Shown here in pieces: positions 9,542-19,796 of a stretch of 64,000 bases of DNA (position 1 is the stretch's first letter; every line of letters begins with the position of its first letter). The translations under genes and the position numbers were made by a program. The stretch is from Acinetobacter junii CIP 64.5. Lineage in GTDB: Bacteria > Pseudomonadota > Gammaproteobacteria > Pseudomonadales > Moraxellaceae. The DNA lies in the NCBI RefSeq assembly GCF_000368765.1, contig NZ_KB849655.1:1185747-1249746 (forward strand), read 5' to 3'. Below the pieces are notes generated by a model, which did no database searches, was not told the DNA's origin, and saw nothing but the letters and a program-made list of their open reading frames with translations.

Positions 9542-11629
9542 TTATTCAGGTAACTTAAAGTCAGTTACAGACTCACGTAATGATTCAGCCATGCTTGCCA
9601 ATTCAGAAACAGAACGAGCTGTATCGAAGGTTGCAGTAGTCGTTTGAGATGTAATTTCTTGAACGACGTTCATCGTAGTTGCAATATGACTTGCTGAAGC
9701 AGATTGTAGTTTTGCGGCATCAGAAATGCTTGCAATCAATTTCGCTAAGTCGCCAGATACCGTTTGAATTTCGTCAAGTGCGATACCTGCATCTTTTGCC
9801 AAGTTTGCACCGCGAACAACCTCTGCCGTTGTTTGTTCCATTGAAATTACGGCTTCATTGGTATCTGTTTGAATTGTTTTTACCAATCCTTCAATCTGTT
9901 TAGTTGCTGATGCTGAACGTTCAGCTAGACGTTGTACCTCATCCGCAACTACCGCGAAACCACGACCAGCTTCACCAGCCATCGATGCTTGAATTGCTGC
10001 GTTTAATGCCAAGATGTTTGTTTGATCGGCAATATCATTAATCAACGATACGATGTTACCAATTTCTTGAGAAGATTCACCCAAACGCTTAATACGTTTA
10101 GAGGTTTCCTGAATCTGCTCACGAATATGATCCATACCTTCGATTGAACGGTTTACAACATCTGCCCCGTTTGATGCAATTTGTACAGAACGCAATGCTA
10201 CATCAGCCGATTCAGAAGCGTTGGCAGATACTTGGTCAATTGACAATGCCATTTCATTCATCGCGGCAGATGCGCCTGCAATTTCTTGTGCTTGGTGCTC
10301 AGAAGCTTCAGCTAACTGGTTAGTAATATTCTGTGTATCTTGCGTGTATCGTGCAACTTCTTGAGATGTCTCAGTGATTCGAGAAACTAGATCTCGTAAC
10401 TGATCAATTGCGAAGTTAATGGAATCGGCAATCGCACCCGTAAAGTCTTCCGATACTGTTGCATATGAACGTAAGTCACCGTCAGCTAAGTCTGCAATCT
10501 CATCGAGTAAACGTAAAATCGCATTTTGGTTACGGTCATATTCATCTTGTAAACGAGTTACACGCTCTTTATCAGTATTACTACGTAATGCGAGTAATTG
10601 TAACGCAGAGAAAACCAATAGTCCTAAAGCACCAATTAATACGATACCTGCAACAACATTACCCCAACCACCCTCTGCTTTATCAGATAATGCATTTAAT
10701 GACCCAAGTAAGGCATCTGATTGAGAGAAAATTTGAGATGAAGCTTGACGAACACGAACGATTTGATTTGCATTCTGTAATACTGTTTCTGCAGCTGATT
10801 TTAGAACAGCATCATAATCAGATTTAATGCTATCCAAAGATTCACGTAAATCAGGTGATTCGATACGATCTACACCAAGTTCAGCACTACCATTTAATTG
10901 AGCATTTAAGTAAACACCAAAAGTATCAATATCAGCACCGAAGTCATTTGCAGAGATACTAGAGTTATCCGTACCTACTAGTACTGAGTTAATTGAACGT
11001 AAAATACGTTCTGCAATAAACACTTGGTTTTTAGTGATAATTACCTGACTACTTGGCATGTTCTCACGAACCATTTGATCAACCATCAAGTTATACTCAG
11101 CCTGAATTTCAGGAATCGTTTCACTGATGGAAATGTTCGTATCATAAAGCTGATTAATGACTTTTTGTTGCGAAGCAATTAAATCAATGTTTTTAGAAAC
11201 ATTAGTCCAAAGTTCATTTACTTTTTTGTACTCTGCTGAGCCTTTACCATAAACATTCTCAACAAGTTCCAAGTTCTCAGCAAATCGTTTTTCTGACTCA
11301 ACCAAACTCTTCATCGCTTCAGGTGTACCTGAAGCCGTTGCCTCTGTTGCTTGGCGCGAAATCATCTGCGATAACAAACGCAACTCACCCAAACTACGAG
11401 TTAATTGGTTTGAACGTGGAACACTGACAAAAAGGTAAATTAAGAGGATAACTGCTAGAGCTAAAGCGATTAAAGCTCGATAAAGAATCGGTCTAGATTT
11501 CTCAGTTTCACCGAATAATCGTGAAAACTGATCTAATTGAGTGCGTATTTTTTCTAAAAATGCGCTGCTCTTCTTAGTACCAGAACTATCATTAACACTG
11601 CCATTTTTCTTTTTAAGTTTAAAGCCCAT
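9542..11629 (-). CDS. pilJ: Methyl-accepting chemotaxis protein PilJ
   Basis: 695-residue inner-membrane receptor for the Pil-Chp pathway. The N-terminus is cytoplasmic and lysine-rich, the first membrane helix lies at about residues 48-70, a helical periplasmic sensor region at 71-323, the second membrane helix at 325-347, a HAMP-like linker after that, and a methyl-accepting signalling domain to the C-terminus. The hairpin tip is visible as [16 protein letters not shown] followed by [20 protein letters not shown]. PilJ senses through its periplasmic part, in Pseudomonas in contact with pilin, and signals through PilI to ChpA. Position between pilI and chpA fits exactly. Confidence 0.95.
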   Translation of the reverse strand: MGFKLKKKNGSVNDSSGTKKSSAFLEKIRTQLDQFSRLFGETEKSRPILYRALIALALAVILLIYLFVSVPRSNQLTRSLGELRLLSQMISRQATEATASGTPEAMKSLVESEKRFAENLELVENVYGKGSAEYKKVNELWTNVSKNIDLIASQQKVINQLYDTNISISETIPEIQAEYNLMVDQMVRENMPSSQVIITKNQVFIAERILRSINSVLVGTDNSSISANDFGADIDTFGVYLNAQLNGSAELGVDRIESPDLRESLDSIKSDYDAVLKSAAETVLQNANQIVRVRQASSQIFSQSDALLGSLNALSDKAEGGWGNVVAGIVLIGALGLLVFSALQLLALRSNTDKERVTRLQDEYDRNQNAILRLLDEIADLADGDLRSYATVSEDFTGAIADSINFAIDQLRDLVSRITETSQEVARYTQDTQNITNQLAEASEHQAQEIAGASAAMNEMALSIDQVSANASESADVALRSVQIASNGADVVNRSIEGMDHIREQIQETSKRIKRLGESSQEIGNIVSLINDIADQTNILALNAAIQASMAGEAGRGFAVVADEVQRLAERSASATKQIEGLVKTIQTDTNEAVISMEQTTAEVVRGANLAKDAGIALDEIQTVSGDLAKLIASISDAAKLQSASASHIATTMNVVQEITSQTTTATFDTARSVSELASMAESLRESVTDFKLPE

Positions 11630-11675
11630 ACCAGCTTCTCCCCTGAATACGCATTTATGTTCCGTAGCGTAAAAA

Positions 11676-12212
11676 TTAGTTTATAAATTTTATTGATGCA
11701 TTCATGTATTGAGGGTTTTGCAACAACCGACTCAGTAAAAATACATGCCATTGTTGGTTATGTTGGTGGAAGTATCCCTGACAATACTCTTTGAGCTTAT
11801 TGTCTAGTTCAGAACTTTGAGAAAAAAAACTCTTTTTATTAAAGTGCTGAATCCCCAAAACTTGGTCTACAACCAAACCAACATAATGATCTTGATGGCT
11901 TATACAAATTACTTTTTGCGTTGGTGAAAATTGGCTCCTTTGTCCTGAAATAAAATGTGTTAAATCAGAAACTGAGAGCAACCGCCCACGAATATTTGCC
12001 AAACCACGCACCCATGATTGAGTATTTGGTACTGGTGTATATTTCGGTGGATAAATCACCTCCGAAATTTCCCCAAGTGGCGCAACAAAATATTGCCCTA
12101 ACATCTCAAATGCAATACCAGACCAACGACTGACTTCATTTTGTGTTGAAGCGTATTGTTTATTGCCTCGCTTGGATAAGCGAAGCAATTCGATAAATCC
12201 ATTTGCAGCCAT
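11676..12212 (-). CDS. pilI: CheW-like adaptor PilI
   Basis: 178-residue CheW-domain protein linking PilJ to ChpA. The family segments [19 protein letters not shown] and [18 protein letters not shown] are visible, the latter being the receptor- and kinase-binding core. It lies 38 bases downstream of pilH and 46 bases upstream of pilJ on the same strand, consistent with one operon. No enzymatic function is expected. Confidence 0.93.
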   Translation of the reverse strand: MAANGFIELLRLSKRGNKQYASTQNEVSRWSGIAFEMLGQYFVAPLGEISEVIYPPKYTPVPNTQSWVRGLANIRGRLLSVSDLTHFISGQRSQFSPTQKVICISHQDHYVGLVVDQVLGIQHFNKKSFFSQSSELDNKLKEYCQGYFHQHNQQWHVFLLSRLLQNPQYMNASIKFIN

Positions 12213-12250
12213 AACCTATCCCATATTGAGTATTGAAAAGGCTCGTACAA

Positions 12251-12613
12251 TTAACTTAATAGTTGCTTGATCACATCTATCAGTTGCTGTTCATCAATAG
12301 GCTTAGTTAAGTAATCACAAGCACCTTGACGTTTACCCCATACTCTGTCTGTCGCTTGATCTTTGGTACTTACAATCACGACTGGAATATGTTGTGTATC
12401 CTTACCTTTACTGATTTGACGTGTTGCTTGAAAGCCATTCATCCCTGGCATTACCACATCCATTAACACAAGGTCTGGTAACTCAGCCTGTGCCATTGTT
12501 ACACCGTCAGCACCATTAGTTGCTTCTAAAACTTCATAACCGTGCTTTGTCAAAATTTCTCTAAAACGAAACGTTTCAGTAGGAGAATCATCTACAATAA
12601 GTATACGAGCCAT
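12251..12613 (-). CDS. pilH: Twitching motility response regulator PilH
   Basis: 120-residue single-domain CheY-like receiver without output domain. The acidic pocket is ILIVDDS (Asp8, Asp9), the phosphoacceptor Asp52 sits in VLMDVVMPGMNG, and Lys104 in YLTKPI. In Pil-Chp systems PilH opposes PilG and influences pilus retraction and cAMP signalling. It sits 20 bases downstream of pilG, in the same order as in Pseudomonas. Confidence 0.94.
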   Translation of the reverse strand: MARILIVDDSPTETFRFREILTKHGYEVLEATNGADGVTMAQAELPDLVLMDVVMPGMNGFQATRQISKGKDTQHIPVVIVSTKDQATDRVWGKRQGACDYLTKPIDEQQLIDVIKQLLS

Positions 12614-12633
12614 TTTTTCCTCGATTTTAAATT

Positions 12634-13017
12634 TTATGCGCTTACGTGGTTACGAATCGCACTTAACAGCTCATCTTTACTAAATGGCTTAGTTAAATAT
12701 TCATCTGACCCCACAACACGCCCTTTGGCTTGATCAAACAAACCATCTTTGCTTGATAACATGATTACTGGAATATTTTGATAATTTAGAGAGTTTTTAA
12801 TTAATGCACAGGTTTGGTAACCATCTAGACGAGGCATCATAATATCGACAAATACGATATCAGGATTTGCTTCCGCAATTTTCGATAATGCTTCAAAACC
12901 ATCGACAGCTGTAATCACCTCACAACCTTCGCGTTGTAACAGTGTCTCAGCTGTACGTCGAATCGTTTTAGAATCGTCAATCACCATTACTTTTAAATTT
13001 TGAAATTTATCTTCCAT
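12634..13017 (-). CDS. pilG: Twitching motility response regulator PilG
   Basis: 127-residue CheY-like receiver and first gene of the Pil-Chp operon. VMVIDDS carries the acidic pocket (Asp14, Asp15), Asp58 in VFVDIMMPRLDG is the phosphoacceptor and Lys110 lies in YLTKPF. PilG promotes pilus extension in Pseudomonas, acting through FimL/CyaB or the extension motor; in Acinetobacter the target is less certain. An AGGACA ribosome-binding sequence precedes the ATG. The operon promoter should lie in the 279-base divergent gap before the gene at 13297. Confidence 0.94.
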   Translation of the reverse strand: MEDKFQNLKVMVIDDSKTIRRTAETLLQREGCEVITAVDGFEALSKIAEANPDIVFVDIMMPRLDGYQTCALIKNSLNYQNIPVIMLSSKDGLFDQAKGRVVGSDEYLTKPFSKDELLSAIRNHVSA

Positions 13018-13296
13018 TTATTGTCCTGCCCCATTCACTCAATACAAATTATGGTTGTTTAATTTGTTTTATACAGACTAGTTGATATTTTTAACATACC
13101 TTTACTTGCATTATCAATGAAGTTTTTTGAACCAAACTATCAGTTTTTCAAAACAATATTAAACAGTTCACACTTTTCATCAAATTCCTATTTTTTTTGC
13201 ATAAGAAGTATTTTTAATTGTATAAATAGCTACTAATATAGTACTGATTATTATTTAAAAATAAGTGATTTAATTAACTTTTTATCGGGGAATGTA

Positions 13297-13965
13297 ATGA
13301 CTGGTTCGTTAAAGTGCGGTTTCCGCATTCGTCACTTTACAACGATTGCTCGTAATTACATTTGCGCATTTTTTTTATGTTTTTTTTATACATCAACTTT
13401 CGCAGCAACTGATCAACCCAAAGCAGCATGGTATCGTTACTACGACAGAAATGGTGTTGCTAATGTTAGTACTTCTGTGACACCAGAGCATATTCGTTAT
13501 GGGTATGAAGCACTCGATCGTAACATGCAAGTGATCAAACGAAATCAACCATATAATGCGAATAAAGATATTCAACAAGCATCTCATCGTGAAGCTTTAG
13601 CTAGACAACGAGAAAAAGATTTAAAGCTCAAACGTGCCTATGGAAGTGCAAAAATTGCAGCAATAAAACGCGATCAAATGTTAGCAAACATTAAAAAGCA
13701 GTTGAATTATCAGCAGAACCAATTACAACAGTTACAACGCGATAAGATCGGCTTCAAGCGTCAAGAAATGGAATATCATCGCAAAGGAGAATCGATTCCA
13801 GCATCACTCAAAAACAATTTAGCCAATAATGCTCAAAATATTGATAATGTAAAAAACACTGTTGAAAGTTTACGTAATAGCTATCATAAAACTGAGTCAG
13901 ATTATGCTGAGATCATTCGTCGCTTAAATAAATTAGAACAAGATGAAGCATCTCGTAATCAATAA
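13297..13965 (+). CDS. Exported coiled-coil protein with DUF4124-like head
   Basis: 222 residues, no firm family. An N-terminal hydrophobic stretch (about residues 22-36, ending SFAA) looks like a signal peptide with a long, cationic n-region. After it, AWYRYYDRNGVANVS resembles the DUF4124 pattern (Tyr-Lys-Trp-x-Asp-x-x-Gly-x-x-x-x-Ser) found at the start of many periplasmic proteins. Residues 95-220 are charged, glutamine-rich and predicted coiled coil. A GGGGA sequence lies 6 bases before the ATG. It is divergent from pilG and precedes proS. Function is unknown; the position beside the Pil-Chp operon does not by itself imply a pilus role. Confidence 0.7.
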   Translation: MTGSLKCGFRIRHFTTIARNYICAFFLCFFYTSTFAATDQPKAAWYRYYDRNGVANVSTSVTPEHIRYGYEALDRNMQVIKRNQPYNANKDIQQASHREALARQREKDLKLKRAYGSAKIAAIKRDQMLANIKKQLNYQQNQLQQLQRDKIGFKRQEMEYHRKGESIPASLKNNLANNAQNIDNVKNTVESLRNSYHKTESDYAEIIRRLNKLEQDEASRNQ

Positions 13966-14122
13966 TTACCCTTCCCTTTCACAACTTTCGCTTGAATTGG
14001 ATGTGCTAACTTTTCCGAAATTGAATGATTCATGTCATAATGCGCTCAATTCAAAATAGACATCTTAAAAGTCCTTTTTGTAAACTAATTTTTAGACAAC
14101 ATTTAACTCTAGGATAGTTTCC

Positions 14123-15838
14123 ATGCGCGCAAGCCGCTTTTTATTTGCAACGTTAAGAGAAACCCCAAATGATGCTGAAGTTATTTCTCATCAGCTTATG
14201 TTACGTGCGGGGATGATTCGTAAATTAGCTTCTGGCTTATACTCTTGGTTGCCCATGGGAACACGCGTTCTAAAGAAAGTTGATGCGATTGTTCGTGAAG
14301 AAATGAATCGTTCTGGTGCATTAGAAGTCTTTATGCCAGTCACACAACCTGCTGCACTATGGGAAGAATCTGGTCGTTTTGAACAATACGGACCTGAATT
14401 ATTACGTTTCAAAGATCGCCATACAAATGACTTTGTATTGGGACCTACACATGAAGAAGTCATCACCGATTTAGCGCGTAATGAACTTAAAAGTTATAAA
14501 CAATTACCTTTAAATTTCTACCAGATTCAAACCAAATTCCGTGACGAAATTCGTCCTCGTTTTGGCGTGATGCGTTCACGTGAATTCATTATGAAAGATG
14601 CTTATTCTTTCCATGCAAACCAAGAATCTCTTCAAGAAACTTACGACGTAATGTATGACACATACAGCCGTATCTTCACACGATTAGGATTGGACTTCCG
14701 CCCAGTTCAGGCTGATACAGGCTCGATTGGTGGTTCTGCATCGCATGAGTTTCATGTATTGGCATCTAGTGGTGAAGACGACATCGCCTTCTCTACAGAA
14801 TCAGATTACGCAGCTAACGTTGAAATGGCTGAGGCTGTGTTAGTTGGTGAGCGTTTAGCAGCTACACAAGAATTTAAAATCGTTGAAACACCGAATCAAA
14901 AAACGATTGAAGATGTCTGTGGTTTTTTAAATGCTGAAGCGAAACAATCGATCAAAGCTCTACTTGTACAAGGTATCGCGGATGAAAACGGCAATATTCC
15001 AGTAATTGCACTTTTCTTACGCGGTGATCACGAACTGAATGAGATTAAAGCTGAAAAACATCCTCTTATTGCAGCGCCTCTGAGCTTTGCTACAGAAGAA
15101 CAATTAAAGCAAAATGGTTTAACAGCTGGCTTCTGTGGTCCTCAGGGACTTGTAGAAAAAGGCTTAACCGTAATTGTTGATCGTGCAGCATCTGTATTAT
15201 CTGATTTTATCGCAGGTGCTAACCAAGTTGATAAGCATGCTACTGGCTTAAACTGGGAACGAGATGCGAAGTATAGTGAAGTTTATGATCTTCGTAATGT
15301 GGTTGAAGGCGATCCCTCACCAGATGGTAAAGGTACATTGCAGATTAAACGAGGGATCGAAGTTGGTCATATCTTCCAACTCGGTACGAAATATTCTGAA
15401 GCATTAGGTTGTAAAGTACTTGGCGAAGATGGGAAACCATTTACTGTCACAATGGGTTGCTATGGTATCGGTGTCACACGTGTAGTTGCTGCAGCAATTG
15501 AGCAAAACTTTGACGATAAAGGCATTATTTGGCCACAAGCAATCGCACCATTCGAAGTTGCAATCGTTCCAATGAATGCTCATAAATCGCCGCGTACTCT
15601 TGAGGCAGCAGAAGCACTTTATGCTGAATTACAAGCCCAAGGTTATGACGTGTTATTAGATGACCGTAATGAACGCCCTGGTGTTAAGTTCTCTGATCTT
15701 GAATTGATGGGTATTCCTCATCGTATTGTAATCGGTGAAAAAGGCTTAGACGCTGGTACTTTTGAATATAAAGGTCGTCGTGATGAAGAATCAACTAATC
15801 TAAGTAAAGAAGAGTTAATCAAAAAACTTGCTGGTTAA
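14123..15838 (+). CDS. proS: Prolyl-tRNA synthetase
   Basis: 571-residue class II synthetase of the bacterial type, charging tRNA-Pro. The N-terminal catalytic core has motif 1 around [16 protein letters not shown], motif 2 with [17 protein letters not shown], and motif 3 with [12 protein letters not shown]. Between motifs 2 and 3, residues about 235-390 form the bacterial editing insertion (INS) that removes mischarged alanine. The C-terminal anticodon-binding domain covers about 470-571. Length matches the family. It is followed by a bidirectional terminator. Confidence 0.97.
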   Translation: MRASRFLFATLRETPNDAEVISHQLMLRAGMIRKLASGLYSWLPMGTRVLKKVDAIVREEMNRSGALEVFMPVTQPAALWEESGRFEQYGPELLRFKDRHTNDFVLGPTHEEVITDLARNELKSYKQLPLNFYQIQTKFRDEIRPRFGVMRSREFIMKDAYSFHANQESLQETYDVMYDTYSRIFTRLGLDFRPVQADTGSIGGSASHEFHVLASSGEDDIAFSTESDYAANVEMAEAVLVGERLAATQEFKIVETPNQKTIEDVCGFLNAEAKQSIKALLVQGIADENGNIPVIALFLRGDHELNEIKAEKHPLIAAPLSFATEEQLKQNGLTAGFCGPQGLVEKGLTVIVDRAASVLSDFIAGANQVDKHATGLNWERDAKYSEVYDLRNVVEGDPSPDGKGTLQIKRGIEVGHIFQLGTKYSEALGCKVLGEDGKPFTVTMGCYGIGVTRVVAAAIEQNFDDKGIIWPQAIAPFEVAIVPMNAHKSPRTLEAAEALYAELQAQGYDVLLDDRNERPGVKFSDLELMGIPHRIVIGEKGLDAGTFEYKGRRDEESTNLSKEELIKKLAG

Positions 15839-15856
15839 TTGCTAATTATCAGATAG

Positions 15857-15888
15857 CAAAAAAGCCGTTTTTGAAACGGCTTTTTTTA
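15857..15888. terminator. Bidirectional terminator between proS and yegP
   Basis: Stem AAAAAGCCGTTT/AAACGGCTTTTT with T-run on the plus strand and A-run on the other side, between convergent genes. Confidence 0.9.
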
Positions 15889-15898
15889 TTTTTTAGAT

Positions 15899-16234
15899 TT
15901 AGACAGTTAAATCTTTTATGGTCTCTGATGAACGATTGTTTTTAACAGACTCAATCCCTTTATCTCGTGATTGTTCACTTGAATACAATTGGCTAGTTCC
16001 AATCACCTGATGATTCGCTGCTTTTAAATTAAAATAAGGTTTATCATTTTTTGCTACCACTCGCTCATATCGCCCATCATCTGGACTATTTTTTTGAACA
16101 GATGCTATACCATTGAGCACCGCTGCTTTTGTTTTATAAAGTTCACTATTTAGAATGGGCTCACCATTCCCTGCTTTTAAAACAAAGCGATACTGCCCAT
16201 CATTCGCTTGACTGACTTCAAACCAACCTGCTAT
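15899..16234 (-). CDS. yegP: YegP family (DUF1508) protein, apparent ATA start
   Basis: Tandem DUF1508 protein of 111 residues, matching the E. coli YegP length of about 110. The two repeats are visible: YRFVLKAGNGEPILNSELY and YFNLKAANHQVIGTSQLY. Homology starts at AGWFEVSQANDGQY, directly after an ATA codon at 16234-16232 where relatives have ATG. A good Shine-Dalgarno (AAGAGAGG) lies five bases upstream, and an in-frame TAA closes the frame upstream without any ATG, GTG or TTG. So either ATA initiates, or a mutation or read error has hit the start codon. A start at the internal GTG (16120) would cut the first repeat in half. Function of the family is unknown. Confidence 0.8.
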   Translation of the reverse strand: MAGWFEVSQANDGQYRFVLKAGNGEPILNSELYKTKAAVLNGIASVQKNSPDDGRYERVVAKNDKPYFNLKAANHQVIGTSQLYSSEQSRDKGIESVKNNRSSETIKDLTV

Positions 16235-16334
16235 GAGAACCTCTCTTATCGGAGTTGTTATTTATAAATTGTTATTTCAATATAGTTGAGTAGAAAACCA
16301 TAGAAGATTGTTTTTTGTTCTCATTTAGTAATTT

Positions 16335-16368
16335 ATAAGAAAAGCAACATTTCTGCTGCTTTTCTTAT
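16335..16368 (-). terminator. Hairpin after yjdM
   Basis: 12-bp stem ATAAGAAAAGCA/TGCTTTTCTTAT with a 10-base loop, 8 bases past the yjdM stop. The T-rich tract is part of the stem itself, so termination strength is uncertain. Confidence 0.6.
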
Positions 16369-16375
16369 GCTTAAA

Positions 16376-16720
16376 CTACGCTTTCTTTACAAATTCAGCT
16401 TTAAGTTTCATAGCGCCTATACCATCAATTTTACAATCGATATTATGACCATCACTTGCACCGTGAACTAAACGAATCGTTTTTACTTTTGTACCGACTT
16501 TTACAACAGAAGACGAACCTTTTATTTTTAAATCTTTAATAACAGTAATACTATCCCCATCAGCCAATACATTACCATTTGCATCTTTAATGATTTCTTC
16601 TGATTCATTTGTGGCAACAGAACCCTCTTTCCACTCGTGTGCACACTCAGGGCAAATAAATAAATCAGCTTCTTGATAAGTATATTCTGATTGGCATTTT
16701 GGACAATTTGGCAAAGACAT
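16376..16720 (-). CDS. yjdM: YjdM (PhnA-type) zinc-ribbon protein
   Basis: 114-residue protein with an N-terminal zinc ribbon (CPKC at residues 6-9 and CPEC near 23-26, i.e. a Cys4 site) followed by the PhnA/YjdM beta-barrel domain ([20 protein letters not shown] onwards). The name PhnA is historical: in E. coli it lies near the phn genes, but it is not phosphonoacetate hydrolase. Biochemical function is unknown. Single gene with its own hairpin downstream; about 80 bases separate it from the DUF488 gene. Confidence 0.9.
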   Translation of the reverse strand: MSLPNCPKCQSEYTYQEADLFICPECAHEWKEGSVATNESEEIIKDANGNVLADGDSITVIKDLKIKGSSSVVKVGTKVKTIRLVHGASDGHNIDCKIDGIGAMKLKAEFVKKA

Positions 16721-16802
16721 AAAAGAAACTCAAAATACTATTATGAATCAAAGACAATTTTTTTCAAAACACCATTTTAAGTATTGTTAAAATTATAAAA
16801 AT

Positions 16803-17153
16803 TCATTTTTCCTTAGCTAATATAAAATTTTTAAGCACCAAAGCATGATTCAAATTTGGATCCTTTGCAGCATATATAAGGGTTAGCTTATTCTTTTCAG
16901 CCAAGAGTACCAACTCATTAATACATGGATTCCTAGACAATTCTTCATAATACTTATCTTGGAATTCCAACCAATTTTCTACTTTATGGCAAAATGCAGT
17001 ACGTAATTGTGTTGATGGTGCTATTTCTTTTAACCATAAATCAAGATGTGCTTTTTCCTTTGATACTCCTCTTGGCCATAAACGGTCAACAAGGATCCTT
17101 AACCCATCTAATTTTTCAGAATCCTCATAAATTCTCTTAATTTGAATATCCAT
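16803..17153 (-). CDS. DUF488 (YeaO-like) protein
   Basis: 116-residue protein with the DUF488 signature: QIKRIYEDSEKLDGLRILVD at the start, RLWPRGVSKE at about residues 24-33, and DLWLKEIAPS. Related proteins such as E. coli YeaO are small, soluble and of unknown function. It follows the 111-residue gene by 24 bases on the same strand, so the two probably share a transcript. Confidence 0.85.
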   Translation of the reverse strand: MDIQIKRIYEDSEKLDGLRILVDRLWPRGVSKEKAHLDLWLKEIAPSTQLRTAFCHKVENWLEFQDKYYEELSRNPCINELVLLAEKNKLTLIYAAKDPNLNHALVLKNFILAKEK

Positions 17154-17177
17154 TAAACACCACCTGAAAAGACAAAA

Positions 17178-17513
17178 CTAACTTTCCATAGAGATATCAA
17201 CCACTTCACCTTTAGCATCAAAACTCACGCAAATAACATAGTTAGTTACTTCTTCTGGTAAGCTAAAATCCAACATTTCCATTGTTTCTAGGTCTTCATC
17301 TTCAAATTGATGAACAAGCACTAAGTGTTCTAGAACTTGTAAACAATTGGGTTGACTGGTTCCAAAATGTTTTTCCCAATAATCAGGTTCAATCTCTTCG
17401 AGGTGATGTTGAATAAATAACTCGACACTATCTTCAGCTTGTTGATTTTCTAATGCTGTTCGCATCGCTGCACGAGCGATTTGCTCTCGGTTAAGTCCAA
17501 AATGATTAGCCAT
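17178..17513 (-). CDS. Hypothetical protein (DUF2004-like, tentative)
   Basis: 111-residue acidic, soluble protein with no signal peptide. The first 60 residues are helical and rich in Glu/Gln; the end (VTNYVICVSFDAKGEVVDIS) looks like a beta hairpin, a pattern I associate loosely with DUF2004. I cannot assign a function. It begins the two-gene unit with the DUF488 gene and is divergent from ygfZ, with a 210-base gap. Confidence 0.6.
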   Translation of the reverse strand: MANHFGLNREQIARAAMRTALENQQAEDSVELFIQHHLEEIEPDYWEKHFGTSQPNCLQVLEHLVLVHQFEDEDLETMEMLDFSLPEEVTNYVICVSFDAKGEVVDISMES

Positions 17514-17723
17514 TATTGATTCCCTATCATCTTATGAGTTGAATTTTTATTTTTAATGCATAGTTTTATTGACTAAAAATATCATAGCGGTTTTCAAACT
17601 GTTAGCGACACATCTAATCTTCTATTTGGCTACGATTATCGAGAATTTCAGGCTGCATTTTTATAAAAAATGGCGCAAAATGTCTTTATGTTTTTAGATG
17701 AACAAATAGTTTAGGATCGATCA

Positions 17724-18446
17724 ATGAGTGAGCTTGCTTTTACGGCTTTTAGTTTAAATGGTGTTGATGCACAAAAATTTTTACAAGGTCAGGTGACGGT
17801 TCATGTTGAACGTTTAGCTTTAAATGAAAGTCGCTACACTGCTATTTGCGATTTAAAAGGACGAATTCATTTTGGTTTGTGGATAAAAAAGCTAAATACA
17901 GAAAGTTTTGAACTAGTTACGACTCACGATCAAGCTGAAGAGTTTGCCAAGCACATTAAGAAATTTGGTGCTTTTTCTAAGTTGAAATTAGAAGAAATAG
18001 GTTCTGTTTTTCCAACTATACATGGGATCCAAACAGAATTTTCTTCAAATGAAACGGATATCTATACTTGGCAGATTGAAGCGATCAAGTCAGGGCAAGC
18101 TTGGATTAGCAAAACAACAGAACACTTATTCCAGCCGCAAGAATTACGATTACATCAGCGCGACGGCGTACATTTTGATAAGGGCTGTTATTTAGGTCAA
18201 GAAATTGTAGCTCGTCTTTGGTTTAAAGCTAAACCCAAACACTGGTTACATCTAATTCATGCCAAAGGTGATCTGCCTGCTCCAGCAACACAACTACACA
18301 AGGATGTTGAAGTTGTAAATAGTGTAAGTATTAATGATGGTTATTTAGCGCTCGTGATTGCCAAGCCAACGGCTTTAGAAGAATTAGGACTAGAAATCCT
18401 AGATTTACCAGAGGCTTTGAATGGCGATGTAGCAAGACCAAGTTAA
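17724..18446 (+). CDS. ygfZ: YgfZ folate-dependent Fe-S maintenance protein
   Basis: 240-residue GcvT-fold protein. The diagnostic KGCYLGQE motif with the reactive Cys155 is present at residues 153-160. YgfZ/Iba57 proteins use tetrahydrofolate and help assemble or repair certain [4Fe-4S] enzymes, including the tRNA thiomethylase MiaB. It is shorter than the E. coli protein (326 residues), which is common in this genus as I recall. It stands alone, with a weakly paired hairpin about 30 bases after the stop and no strong terminator. Confidence 0.88.
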   Translation: MSELAFTAFSLNGVDAQKFLQGQVTVHVERLALNESRYTAICDLKGRIHFGLWIKKLNTESFELVTTHDQAEEFAKHIKKFGAFSKLKLEEIGSVFPTIHGIQTEFSSNETDIYTWQIEAIKSGQAWISKTTEHLFQPQELRLHQRDGVHFDKGCYLGQEIVARLWFKAKPKHWLHLIHAKGDLPAPATQLHKDVEVVNSVSINDGYLALVIAKPTALEELGLEILDLPEALNGDVARPS

Positions 18447-18937
18447 CAGTTGTAAAGACCTTTTTCATTTTTGGAGCTGTAATAACATGGTTATCCTTTA
18501 CTACAACTCCTTAATGAAATCTATTGAATGACGATAAGCATATTATTCAAGCTGTTCGAAAATCTTCATGCAGTAATTTAACCTTTTGAGTAGATATCTG
18601 TTTTTCTTAAAAAATGTAATTCGAATTGTAGCAATTCCTGTTGATTTGCAACAAAACTAGTAACTGCTTAGAAAGCTAAACTTTCATAATGTAAAGAATA
18701 TTTATGATTAATTCACAGTATCTCCATAGAATTTAAATAAGGTTATTTCTATTAAGACTCGTTATTATATTTTTCATAGATTTAGAGAAATTAAAACTCA
18801 AATTAAGCCAATAAATTGCATTCAACACTTATACAAAATCAAGATTTACATTTCAGATTATAAATTTATGATTAGGGTTAAAGATTGCTTTCTGCTACGC
18901 AAAGGAGTGATAGCAGACCAAACTGAAAGGAAAGAAG
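18447..18937. other. 491-base intergenic region
   Basis: No open frame with a ribosome binding site and no RNA gene recognised. An imperfect hairpin at about 18472-18510 (GGAGCTGTA opposite TACAACTCC) could end the ygfZ transcript. The rest is AT-rich and should hold the promoter of the Sel1-repeat gene. Confidence 0.5.
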
Positions 18938-19750
18938 ATGAAAAAATTGCTTATTGCTAGCTTAATTGCCATAACCTGTAACTCAGTATTTGCTGCAGAA
19001 AAAGGTAATGCTGATGTAATATTTTCTAAAGCAAACCAACTTTATGAAGCAAAAAACTACACAGCTGCTTTCCAAGAAATTCAGCGAATTGCGGCATCGG
19101 GTAATGCTCAAGCAATTTATAATCTTGGCTCTATGACTCAGCAAGGCTTAGGCACATCAAAAGATGAAAAAAAGGCATTTGAATACTTTCAAGATGCCTC
19201 AAATAAAGGATTTGGCAAGGCGAGTTATGAACTCGCACAAATATATCGATATGGTAAAAGCAATATTGGAATCACGAAAGACACACAGAAATATAAAATA
19301 TATTTAGATAAAGCTGCGAAACAAGGCTCAGAAGAAGCTGGTGTAGAGGTGGCAACGATATTATTTGCTCAAGGAAAACCAGAGTACGACCAATTGGCGA
19401 TTCGACAGCTACGTCCATTGATACAAAAGAATTATTATCCAGCGATACACCTAAAGGCGATCTACGATCTAGGTATGGGAAATAAAAATAAAAATCCTGT
19501 CCTACAGCAGGTTGCTGTGAACAGCTTTCGCTCTTTAGCCTCTAAAGGATATGCACCATCGTTAATGGTTCTTGGGAATTTGATGGCGAACGGAGATGTA
19601 GTTGACCAAAATCTTCCTGAAGCTCAAAAAATATTCAAGACCTTAGCAGCCCAAAATATTCCAAATGCCAAAGAATCTTTGGAAAAAGTTGAACAAGCTA
19701 TTGCCGCTCAAAAAGCTGCACCAGTAGCAACTCAACCACCTAAAAAGTAA
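18938..19750 (+). CDS. Exported Sel1-repeat protein
   Basis: 270 residues. A signal peptide (MKKLLIASLIAITCNSVFAA) leads to a helical repeat domain of Sel1/TPR type: units such as AQAIYNLGSMTQQGLGTSKD and GKASYELAQIYRYGKSNIG, followed by about four more degenerate units to residue 250 and an Ala/Pro-rich tail. Such proteins are periplasmic scaffolds for protein contacts; no partner is evident here. GAAAGGAAAGAAG before the ATG is a good ribosome binding site. It is convergent with the TonB receptor gene. Confidence 0.85.
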   Translation: MKKLLIASLIAITCNSVFAAEKGNADVIFSKANQLYEAKNYTAAFQEIQRIAASGNAQAIYNLGSMTQQGLGTSKDEKKAFEYFQDASNKGFGKASYELAQIYRYGKSNIGITKDTQKYKIYLDKAAKQGSEEAGVEVATILFAQGKPEYDQLAIRQLRPLIQKNYYPAIHLKAIYDLGMGNKNKNPVLQQVAVNSFRSLASKGYAPSLMVLGNLMANGDVVDQNLPEAQKIFKTLAAQNIPNAKESLEKVEQAIAAQKAAPVATQPPKK

Positions 19751-19754
19751 TCAT

Positions 19755-19788
19755 ATATTGGCAGCACATAAAAAAGTGCTGCCAATAT
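19755..19788. terminator. Hairpin between convergent genes
   Basis: 13-bp stem ATATTGGCAGCAC/GTGCTGCCAATAT with an 8-base A-rich loop. The plus-strand tail TTTATAATTTT is T-rich. Confidence 0.8.
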
Positions 19789-19796
19789 TTATAATT

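Noticed and set aside
10459..10827. 122-codon frame on the plus strand opposite pilJ
   Set aside because: It lies inside a well-supported gene, has no homology and no ribosome binding site.
15899..16120. YegP as a 73-residue protein starting at GTG 16120
   Set aside because: It would cut the first DUF1508 repeat; full-length homology extends to the ATA at 16234 with a better Shine-Dalgarno.
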